64,000 nucleotides of DNA from positions 1,030,358 to 1,094,357 of the forward strand of contig JAAGOF010000109.1 in the NCBI GenBank assembly GCA_010645155.1, written 5' to 3'. The notes beneath the pieces are model-generated. The model was not told the origin of the DNA and searched no databases. It worked only from the letters and a program-made list of their open reading frames with translations. Shown here in pieces: positions 13,239 to 21,915 of this stretch (position 1 is its first letter; every line of letters starts with the position of its first letter). Made by a program: the position numbers and the translations under genes. The stretch is from Tigriopus japonicus (Eukaryota; Arthropoda; Copepoda; Harpacticoida; Harpacticidae).

Positions 13239-15347
13239 TCATGGGGAGAAAGCTTGTAGACTTTGTTCCAACATGCTTAGGAGAGACGTGGGCCCATTGG
13301 AACTTGGGAGAGGCTCTGTCTTTAGATAAGCAGACACCACCAGACTCAAGTCTTTGGTGGACCATTTCATTTCGTCCATTTTTTGACAGATCTCAAAGAT
13401 ATGGCCCAGACCGTGGCGTTTTTTTGATTGATAGACCATCAGAGGGTATCCCGCCAAACTGACAGCCAACCATCTCATGACGAAATTTTCCGGAGAGAAT
13501 TCCCGAGAAGCGTCATGGACCAGGATATAGGAATTTGTGGGTTCTTTTTCCTTTCCTTTGATATTGGAAAAAATTGGAACACATTGAGGGTCAGTGAGGA
13601 TGGACTCGTCAAGACAAAAGCTTTGCCACCGTTTAATAGAAAAGCTATTGGTCGGAATCCACAAGCTAGACATCTTGATCGATTCATCAATCCCTTTTCT
13701 TGCCACATGGTGTGATATTGTATCCCATGAATCACTGAATGCTCTCTTGTGCATAGCTTTCGATAGGGTTTGAAAGGCTCGTACTCGTTCCTCCAACTCT
13801 GAATCTGTTCTACTGTGTTCCAAATTTCGGGGATCAAGAGAGGCCAGAATCTCTTCATATTCGATATCAATGCCTTCCAAGCCCTCACAGCCTTCGAAAC
13901 TATAGGAAGAACCTCCACTCCAACTGGACATATGGTTCTCATTTTGTTTGAAAAGTTTTCTCTGATGAAGAGCAAACGCATCCTCACACCCTCCATCTTT
14001 GTCATCATGTTCCAAAAGGAACCCACCACTTCCTCGCCTTGATCCAACGTTATGGATGGATTTAGTATGTACCCTAAAACTGGATTGAGACGGGGAATTT
14101 GGTTGACCACAAAGCTCAGAATCTGGGGTGTTTCCTCGAGCAAGAGCTGCTTTGAGGCGCTCAGAAAACTTGCTAGTGGATTTTTCGATGCAATTTTTAT
14201 CTAGGGGATGACTCTCCTCCGATCCAGAATTGTCGCCTATAATGGATTCTTGCGTTTCAGATTTCTTGGTTGGTTCAATTTTCATCGAAAGATCGTCAGC
14301 AAGATCCTCAAGTAAACCGCTTTTGGAGGAAACGTCCGAGCTTTCACTTGGTTCGGAAATAGAAGCATATTGGTCTTCTGAGATTGCCCACAAATACTTC
14401 TCTAGAATACTTCGAGTAGATTCATGGGACCAATCCTCGTGACCGGTTATAAAATATTTGGATACAGATGTTCCACAGTCTGGCATTGAGGGTTCTTTTT
14501 TGGCCGACAATAAACCAGTTACTGACAGAAATTCATTTGATTGAAGGTCTTCCATAAAAAGCCTAGTGACTAGGAGCTCAGGGTGCCAAATTAGGTCCAA
14601 GAAGTGTGAGGGACTTTCCCAACAAAGATGTTTCAATGTTAAAACGGAGAAATTGGCCTGGATATCGAAGGGTTTGGGTTCAGGTAGTACGTAGATTGGA
14701 GCAAGTCGAAGGTCCTTGGTCATACAGGATTGGAACAGTTGAGATTTGTTAACATTAGGGGATGACCGCTTAAAAACAACATGGCCACAAGGCTGCTCTT
14801 CGTCGAGGATATCAAAATAATTCAGCAAATTCTTGAGCATAAAGGCTTGAGGTAAACTTTCCAAGATTGAGTGGAAAAATGTCGTGAATGAGGAATCTGG
14901 AAGATTTGGCACCATCTTCGAAGACCGAGCCGGAAACGTGGAAAAGAACATATTAGCGACCAACGAGGCCACAAATCGGCGGTCTAATTTTACTTCTTGG
15001 CTCAACCCTTGAAGGCTAAGTTGGAGGGCCTTAGAAGGCTTCAATTGCTCGAGGGCTAACGCATATCGCGCCATACAAGGTAGGGTCTTGCTTAAGAACC
15101 GCTCCCGCTCAAGTGGAGAGAACTGTTGATCCACAATACGTTCAAAAGAGTGGAACGCGATCGGGTTGGATGTTCGTGTTTCGTTTTCCTCGACGGACAC
15201 ATTGGCAATATTATAAATTTCTATCATTCGTTGAGCAACATTCTGAGCAAAAAGGGGCTCTCCCGATTGGAGCTTGACCAAATGTTCTTGGATCACCTTC
15301 CAATAAGGTAAATCACAAGGGAGCACAACGGTTGGAACTTGGGCCAT
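13239..15347 (-). CDS. Inactive PARG-like protein (pseudo-glycohydrolase)
   Basis: Single-exon frame of 702 residues. Residues 1-320 follow the poly(ADP-ribose) glycohydrolase fold closely: VVLPCDLPYWKVI near the N-terminus, ERERFLSKTLPCMARYAL at about 80-97, RRFVASLVANMFFSTFP at 123-139, FFHSIL and LKNLLNYF at 157-178, then HPELLVTRLF at 255-264 and NEFLSVTG. Residues 620-680 match the PARG C-terminal part (MRWLAVSLAGYPLMVY and a helical tail). Between them lies a Ser/acidic low-complexity insert of roughly 280 residues. The active site is gone: aligned without gaps against the family, the GGG loop reads TLK (237-239) and the catalytic QEE reads SHF (247-249). The YSGYA and GCGAFGGD regions are unrecognisable. 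I infer a non-catalytic binder or scaffold. The frame itself is intact, so this is not a decayed pseudogene. The ATG is preceded directly by TTTGCAG, a possible splice acceptor, 28 nt after the stop of the upstream microprotein. Confidence 0.82.
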   Translation of the reverse strand: MAQVPTVVLPCDLPYWKVIQEHLVKLQSGEPLFAQNVAQRMIEIYNIANVSVEENETRTSNPIAFHSFERIVDQQFSPLERERFLSKTLPCMARYALALEQLKPSKALQLSLQGLSQEVKLDRRFVASLVANMFFSTFPARSSKMVPNLPDSSFTTFFHSILESLPQAFMLKNLLNYFDILDEEQPCGHVVFKRSSPNVNKSQLFQSCMTKDLRLAPIYVLPEPKPFDIQANFSVLTLKHLCWESPSHFLDLIWHPELLVTRLFMEDLQSNEFLSVTGLLSAKKEPSMPDCGTSVSKYFITGHEDWSHESTRSILEKYLWAISEDQYASISEPSESSDVSSKSGLLEDLADDLSMKIEPTKKSETQESIIGDNSGSEESHPLDKNCIEKSTSKFSERLKAALARGNTPDSELCGQPNSPSQSSFRVHTKSIHNVGSRRGSGGFLLEHDDKDGGCEDAFALHQRKLFKQNENHMSSWSGGSSYSFEGCEGLEGIDIEYEEILASLDPRNLEHSRTDSELEERVRAFQTLSKAMHKRAFSDSWDTISHHVARKGIDESIKMSSLWIPTNSFSIKRWQSFCLDESILTDPQCVPIFSNIKGKEKEPTNSYILVHDASREFSPENFVMRWLAVSLAGYPLMVYQSKKRHGLGHIFEICQKMDEMKWSTKDLSLVVSAYLKTEPLPSSNGPTSLLSMLEQSLQAFSP

Positions 15348-15375
15348 TCTGCAAATGGACCACTGGACATCTTTC

Positions 15376-15564
15376 TCATGTCATTTGATCGTCAAAGTCG
15401 TTGGGAGACTTGGTACTGGGCATGCTGGATCGCATGTCGTTGAGCAACTCCTCATTGTAGTCGTCGAGCCTTTTCTTGATGAAGAAGTAGTGGATAACAA
15501 TGGTTATCAATATCACGGTGGCAATTTGCACTGTTTCCCTGGCTAACATGTCTAGTATAGCCAT
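15376..15564 (-). CDS. One-pass membrane microprotein, 62 residues
   Basis: A 62-residue ORF whose ATG sits in a perfect vertebrate-style Kozak context (ACCACCATGG), unusual in this window and a strong reason to think it is translated. Residues about 10-28 (TVQIATVILITIVIHYFFI) form one hydrophobic helix, followed by KKR and an acidic, then Ser/Asp-rich polar tail of about 30 residues ending QMT. The layout (short N-terminus, helix, basic stop-transfer, polar tail) resembles small integral membrane or mitochondrial microproteins, but I do not recognise the family. Its stop is 28 nt before the ATG of the PARG-like gene on the same strand, so the two may share one transcript. Alternatively the PARG-like mRNA may splice it out through the TTTGCAG just before its own ATG. 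Topology and organelle cannot be settled from sequence. Confidence 0.6.
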   Translation of the reverse strand: MAILDMLARETVQIATVILITIVIHYFFIKKRLDDYNEELLNDMRSSMPSTKSPNDFDDQMT

Positions 15565-15591
15565 GGTGGTAAACTCGAACTACATCGATCG

Positions 15592-15678
15592 TCAACTCAA
15601 CTTTAGAGACTCCCGGGATGACTTGCCTGAAGCGGTGAATTTTGGCACAAATCCAGATCTAGTGTAATATTGCGACAT
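15592..15678 (-). CDS. 28-residue leader ORF (uORF)
   Basis: ATG in the favourable context AAAATGTCG opens a 28-codon frame ending TGA 27 nt upstream of the microprotein ATG. The peptide is basic and Ser-rich (begins MSQYYTRSGF, ends ESLKLS). It lies in what looks like the 5' leader, because a strong acceptor (CCCCTTTTTGCAG) ends at 15700. It could be a regulatory uORF or a translated peptide. I recognise no family, and a frame this short can arise by chance. Confidence 0.3.
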   Translation of the reverse strand: MSQYYTRSGFVPKFTASGKSSRESLKLS

Positions 15679-15699
15679 TTTCTAGCTTGTGCTGGGAAC

Positions 15700-15713
15700 C
15701 TGCAAAAAGGGGT
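15700..15713 (-). promoter_or_regulatory. 3' splice site in 5' leader
   Basis: Minus-strand polypyrimidine tract and acceptor (CACCCCTTTTTGCAG then G). It would define the 5' end of the exon holding the leader ORF, the microprotein and possibly the PARG-like frame. It could accept a cis 5'-UTR intron or a trans-spliced leader. Confidence 0.45.
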
Positions 15714-18700
15714 GTAAAATAAGCGAGATAACTTGTATTGTCTCTGCAGTCATAAAAGTTGTGCATTTTATTTCCTCGCAATGCATTCGAAATCATGTTT
15801 CGTATCCTTACATCCTTTGGACAAAAGTGATACATGTTATTTGTGAAGAAAGTTTAGAGAATGGGATCAGCGAAAAGTTGGCACCGCTCGAGAAAAAATG
15901 CCGCGCCGATGTTACGGAGAAGATTATGCATGGTCCAACAACCCTCAATGCGCTTTTGTGAGCTTGCCTCCTTTCCTCCAATTTCCCCATCAACTTTCTT
16001 CCAAGAAAAATCACCTCCGACGTGGTTATCATCGCCTATCTCTCCAAGACGTTGAGCTTTTCCGCCTTTTCTTCCACTTTCATGCGATAAGATCTCCAAG
16101 CAAACTTTTCGGGGGAGAAAGGGAGAAAGGGAGAATTTCTCTTTTTCTCTCTCCGCCTTTGTCTCCTTTTCCTGTGCTGTCTGAATGAATTTCTTCCCTC
16201 TCTAGTCGCTACTTACGTACAAAAGAGTACGTAGGCAGAGTACGTCGACCCCTGTACTCAAACCGTACCAGTCCAGACGAAACCATGCGTTGAAGCTCTG
16301 GGACGGTTCTGCCAGCCGTTCAGAACGGCCCGATATTTCGTCTTTTGTTTTCACAAAGGGGCCTACTTCTTCCCACAGCTTCGGGCCCAGAAAAATTGAG
16401 AAGTTCTCACTCTGGAGATATCTCTTCTCCCGTGGTCTTCACCCCAGTGGTTTGTTGTTCGTTCTCTATGCGTATTATCACAGATTACTTCTTCGCTTGA
16501 TGCCTGCCACGCGCCTATGGCATTCTCTCTCCTCTCTTTGTCTAGTCTCGATCTCTTTAGTCCTCCAGTCCCTCGTCAATCCTCCTCGCATCAGGAGAGC
16601 GGACCAGGGCCATCGCCAATGGAGGCGGGGTCGGGGACCAAGTCGGCAAAATGCACATGATACGGAGTAGGAGCTCGTTTGCTTGCACGTGGCCACTTAT
16701 AGAGGGCGCCACGCTCGTTCCCGCTACCTCTTAGTCGCTTCTGAGATCCCGTTAGAACTTCCAACGCTTGTCCCTCCGGAATGTTGGCATGATAATCATG
16801 GACTTTGGCTGACTGGCCGTGTTGTGAGGAAGCATTCACCGCTACGAAGAGAAAAGACACGACTTTTCAGCCAACATTGGTAAACTGACCACTCCAAGAA
16901 AGTGCTCGGTGATTTGACCATTGGTCAGTTCTCCCCTGATCGTGGATTTAAACACGGGAATTTCGTACTCGTGGCGCCATCTCTGGAGAAATGTGCCGGA
17001 GATGGTCAACTTTTGGCGGGACTTGCTGGTCCATCCCACCTCGACAGAACATGTCCAGAGTTTCACGCTTCCTGGATAGGGCAGGTGATCATATTGTTGA
17101 TACTTGCCAAGACTAGCTAAGCATGTGAGCACACACATACTTTCCGAAATGTCCAAGTGAATCGCAGACCGGTCACTACCTTCCTTGGCACGCAGAAATG
17201 GACTCGAAAAGTAGATAGTAGCTACATAAGTCTATGTTCTGCAGTACAGGGTAAACATATAATGTCCGGTTTTCCTTGGTACTAGAAAGATTACACTAAA
17301 CGAAGCGTATTTGTCATGGAACTGTCTTTTAAAAGGGATCAACTAAAATATAACATTCGGGGATAAAACTTTCAACATTTAGCAACGAGTAACCACAACC
17401 ATAACGATTCAGTTTTAAGTTTCTAAACTGAAGGTTTAAGTGATCTTTAGAACGTGATGGTATTATCATTTTACCACAAGTAATTGATCCTTGCATTCGT
17501 GGAGGGATATACGATGAGGTAAAATCATGTTCCATGGCATAGACAACTCAATATGATGGGCGTTTAATGAGTGCAAATGAACTTCCAAATGTGCATGCTA
17601 ACATAGAAGATTAGATAAGGCGACTAGTTTGATTGACAAGCAGCAAAAGCTTTTTGGTAAATTCTGTCAAGATGAATGATCCAATATTTAAAATAGTATT
17701 TAGAAAAATTATTACTGCAGAGCCTATGGCAGCCTCCAAATTTCTAATTTCTGAAATTCAATCGAAAGCCGGTTAAAAGTTGAATGTGAAGCAAAACTCT
17801 TTCACGGAAAAGATCATTTTCTAAAATTGTTAATCCTGCCTTCTAAGTATTCAGTCAAAAAGGGTTTTAAAGCCAAGAAGTAAAACTCATGAACAATATA
17901 TAAGTTCATGGAAGTACAAACCTATGGTAATATAGAAAAAAGATGGGCTGCTCAAGTTGAGAAAATTGGAGGTTCCATTAAAATTTGCGTTTTCATAAAC
18001 ATATAACCCTCATAAAATAGTCAGGTGAAAAGAATTTTACCCTTCATATTTTTATGATCAGATAAAAAAGTAAAAATCTTGACCAGTTGACGAAGTTTTG
18101 GTCAAGAGCGTACGAAGTTTTCAAAGCTTTATTAGGCATTACGAGTATTTTGTCAGCCAATACTATTTTCAGTTTAATGCAAAATTCTCACCATGCATGA
18201 ACACAACATCAGCATTTACTCTGAATTCATTTGGAACCGCGCTTCAAATTAGAAGTGAATAATGCCTATATCCAACTTTTGATTCAACGGTTTCCTCACT
18301 CACTCATGACTCATTTTGGTTACGAAGAGTAAATAAGAAAGAAAAGTCTAAATCACTGAGTAATCAGTTTGGACAAATCTTCTTGTGAGATAATTACCAA
18401 AGTGTTGAACGATAAGAATCCTTGCCTCTTGAGAGGCCAAAATCTTGACATGAAAATTGAAAATGCTGAATTGAAGCAAATCCATGAAATGCATGCATCA
18501 AACTTCTGACAGCTTTCAACTTGCAAAATGCAAACAAATGTATAGAATGAACAAAGTGTACATGGTAACACATCAAGAAGTAACATTAATGAGTTTGTTT
18601 TGCACTTTAAGCAAAGGAGCCCAATATTGGTTAAGTGCTGCTAATCTGATTAAACGTTTTTTTAGCTGAGTGTTGCCCTTTTGGTTGTTGTTTAGTTTTT

Positions 18701-21494
18701 GGGTCAGAATGTGTAACACAGTCTCGCTCACGGATAATACATATAGCGACTTAGACTCTAAGTAACAATCGGCGACACTCTTTGTTTGGTCGCAAGATAA
18801 TTCTTCACAGTGGATTTATTGGCTTACAAGACGACTTAACGACTGTGGGAAAGGATCAATGCTTCTGTTTAATGAGCCGAGGATCACAATAAACCTGGAT
18901 GTATCTGCTATCGGCAAAAGCCTTATTATGAATTCTTGGCCACCCATAGAAAGATATAATTAAACTAGTTATTGTGCCATACAACCAGCCTGTAATAATA
19001 GGACACAGTTATCCAATTGGTAATTTCAAATCCATGTTCCCGTTTTCGAAATGATTGCATGTACTTAAAGGTTGTGATTTGCAGCAAAGAGGAACGAGCA
19101 CTTTTAGTTGTGTGTACAATAGAATGATTGTGGAGTCAACATGTCTTTTGTTTTTGCTTTTGAGCGTTTGTACTGAGAGTGATACAAATTTTGGAACGTT
19201 TTTTACCATGAAGGGATAATGGACTATGCTCAAATTAAGTAAATGACAAAATGAAATGCTTGTCTTATTGATCTTAGGAAAGCAATTGAATGAAAATCGT
19301 CTTTTAAAAAATCCACAGCTGAACATCTGAGCAGAGCCTTCCAAGCATTTCGTTTTCCTTGACTTTGCGTAAGGCTTACTTTGATCAAGGACACCTTCAA
19401 CTAGAGGATTGGACATGTTTTGGGCGGAGCTTTTTTCTGGATGGACTGGACTTTTAATTGTTTGAAATTAGAAACCTTAAAAAAGATGTAGATCGCCCGT
19501 TTGCAGTCCCACGAAATGTTATGTGATAAACAAAATTGCGAGTTTTTCATGGGATTACTAAGTTTTTGTCATTTTAATCAAATTTCTGGAAAGTTTCAAT
19601 TTCTGTGGTAGAAGAGAATTTGCAATTTTGGATTTAGACGATCACAAAGAAAATAGAAAATGTTCACCGGTCAATCAAAAGAGCAACAAAATATCAACTT
19701 TTGGTATTAAGTCTTTCCACGAAGAATAACAAAGAAAAAGTGGCCTAGCTTCGTCCATCCTTTGATGAACCATGAACATCGTTAGCTATGGACTTCTGAC
19801 CGTAGAACTATTGAACTATTCGCCAATTTACCCTTCAAAAAATGTCAGCTTTTGCGCTCTGATCAGCGCCTCTTGTGGTGAAATTGAAACATAGTTGCCA
19901 CTTAGCGGAGTGACAATTAATGCCAACCCTTTGCAAAAAAATTCAGGGGTTTTCCTTCATGTATGTATTTCTTTGCAGTGGCATTATGTTATCAAAATCA
20001 AATATTATGGAGAAAAAATATTGTGAAGAAGATGAATGTGAATAACGTTTTCCCAAAGAGTGGCATTACAAATAACCATCTGGCAACAATGTTTCAATTT
20101 GACCACAAGAGGCGCTGATTAGCGCGTAAAGTTGACATTTTTCTAGGGTTCATTGACCAAGAAGTGCCAAACGTAGTATTTAAAAATGTAAAACTTTTCA
20201 AAGGAAAGTGTGCAGTATTTTTTATCAATTTAATGCTCTTACTTGTCTCTAGTTAACACTCAAATCATCAAACGAGTAATGAATTGGATAAGTCAATGTA
20301 CCAAGGCAATCGTTTTTTTAGCACTTGTTGTGCATACTTTTGAACCTCTTGTGTAAATTCAATTCAAGATGCTCAAAACCGAATTTAGAGTTGTTTGTAA
20401 ATATCTGTGGCAGAACATCATTTCCAAGGCAAAAGCAATCAATAGACGTTAAGAACTTGTGAACATATCATTATGGATTATGGATGTACAGGGCAGTGCA
20501 GCATGTGCGGCAGGGATTTTTTCCGCCGGACTAACTTTCGATTTCCTGCCAAAACAAACAGGCCGGGATGAATCTAAAAACACCATTTTAGAGGAATGTT
20601 TTTCCTTCTATGTATGTTCTTAAACAAGCCTTTTTGTGAATACACTCATGTCGGAGCAGGAAATAAAAAGGCGAAGCAACTCACATTTGTTCTGCCCGGG
20701 AATTGGACTAAAAGGACTTCAAGAAATCGATGGTTTTCTTGGTCAATATATAAAACAAAGCAACCAAAAAATGGAGGCCAAAGACCTCAGATGAAGACTA
20801 GAAATGTGGAACCATCTGATCATCACCCTTTTCCCCTCCGTTTGTTTTTGGTCGCCCTGCGTTTCGCGTGTTTTAAGCACAATATAACTAACCAATGGGA
20901 AGCAAAAATCTGGTACCTAAAACCCAAAAGTAGTAAATCGATTTACGTATAACTTCATTTTATCATTTGATTATCCGCCTCAAGGAATAAAAGGGTGTGG
21001 AGGCTCTAACTTACAAAAAATCAGTTAGCCAAACTGAAATTGGGTTACCAAAGATTCAAGTCCAAATATGTAGACAAGTCCTTTCAATTAGAAACAAACG
21101 AATATGTTTAGGACCTTGCTTGCACTTTGGACCTGAGCACGTTGTTGGTAAAGGCTCAGATTTGAGATTTTCTCAAGACAAAAATAGCTAAATATCATTT
21201 GAAAAATAAAATGATCAGCACTTTCATCTGCGCAATCATTTCGAAATGAGTTAGAATAACACCTATAGCGTCTTCAGTTGTAGCCAGTGCTCTTTTATGC
21301 CATTGATTCCAGTTCTAATTCCACCCTGGTAGCATGTTGCCCTTTGGAAAAATCTTGCTTATCTCTGTTTACACAAAACGAAAGGACCGCTGGAACTTAA
21401 CATAAGCCGGTTCACGTGTTCTATCGACTATTCCGAGATTGAAGCTCAATCAAATCACAACTTCAAATCCCACTTCTAATCCAAATTGGAGAAC
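15714..21494. other. Intergenic region, PARG-like locus to FABP
   Basis: No gene supported. From about 15800 to 17150 the base composition is richer in G and C, with a polypurine/polypyrimidine patch at about 16110-16160, consistent with the promoter side of the divergent-facing locus. At 16214-16233 there is a short perfect inverted repeat (TACGTAC, six-base loop, GTACGTA) followed by more TACGT and GTAC words. The rest is AT-rich apart from the transposon at 19830-20149. The 118-codon frame at 20596-20952 has no recognisable product. Confidence 0.5.
19830..20149. mobile_element. 320-bp MITE with ~69-bp inverted repeats
   Basis: The left end (19830-19900, ACCCTTCAAAAAATGTCAGC...) and the reverse complement of the right end (20081-20149, ACCCTAGAAAAATGTCAACT...) match over about 69 bp, including the shared core CAGCGCCTCTTGTGG and AAATTGAAACAT. 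The 180-bp interior has no ORF. This is the structure of a non-autonomous DNA transposon. I cannot assign a superfamily because no clean target-site duplication is visible. Confidence 0.8.
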
Positions 21495-21902
21495 ATGTCG
21501 CTTTTTGTCGGTAAATACAAGCGAACCGAGGAGGATAAATATGAGGACTTCCTCAGCAAGTTGGGTGTCGGTTTCATGGTCCGAAAGGCCGCAACCGTTT
21601 CCTCTCCAACCATGGAGATCCAAGAGTTGGGTGACGGCAAGTGGAAGATCATTACGGCCACCAAGATGAAGACCATGGAATTGGTCTTCGAATTCGGCAA
21701 ACCCGTCGAGGAAAAAACCGCCGATGGCCGAGACGTCACCACTACCATCACTCAAGATGGAAATACCTGGAACACTGATCAAAAGGCCCTAAAGCCTGGA
21801 CAAAAGGACGTCAAGGTGATCCGAGAGTTTTCAGAGAAGGGCATTGCGGTTCAAATGATTTGCGAGGATGTTGTGTCCAAGCAATTTTTTGCTCGTACTT
21901 AA
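21495..21902 (+). CDS. Fatty acid-binding protein (intracellular lipid-binding family)
   Basis: Cytosolic ten-strand beta-barrel carrier of fatty acids, here 135 residues, the usual length. The N-terminus MSLFVGKYKRTEEDKYEDFLSKLGVG holds the FABP signature (G-x-W/Y-K-x-x-x-x-x-x-x-Y/F) and the helix-turn-helix lid; strands follow through MELVFEFGKPVEEKTADGRD and GNTWNTDQKA. The ATG at 21495 is chosen because the preceding in-frame TTG at 21486 is not a credible animal start. Of the residues that normally hold the lipid carboxylate, Arg110 in VIREF is kept, but the C-terminal R-x-Y appears as K129-Q-F131. The gene is intronless, whereas FABP genes typically have three introns; this suggests a retrocopy origin or lineage intron loss, yet the frame and poly(A) signal are intact. 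Confidence 0.93.
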   Translation: MSLFVGKYKRTEEDKYEDFLSKLGVGFMVRKAATVSSPTMEIQELGDGKWKIITATKMKTMELVFEFGKPVEEKTADGRDVTTTITQDGNTWNTDQKALKPGQKDVKVIREFSEKGIAVQMICEDVVSKQFFART

Positions 21903-21909
21903 ATGGAAT

Positions 21910-21915
21910 AATAAA
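21910..21915 (+). terminator. Poly(A) signals of FABP (AATAAA, two copies)
   Basis: AATAAA lies only 7 nt after the FABP stop, and a second copy at 22051-22056. The first would give an extremely short 3' UTR, so the second may be the main site. Confidence 0.55.

Noticed and set aside
13475..14143. 222-codon minus-strand frame
   Set aside because: Alternative frame of the PARG-like coding sequence; the 702-codon frame carries the family similarity.
20596..20952. 118-codon plus-strand frame
   Set aside because: No recognisable domain, conserved-looking motif or splice context.
21486..21494. Earlier FABP start giving three more residues
   Set aside because: The codon is TTG; the ATG at 21495 matches the usual FABP N-terminus.
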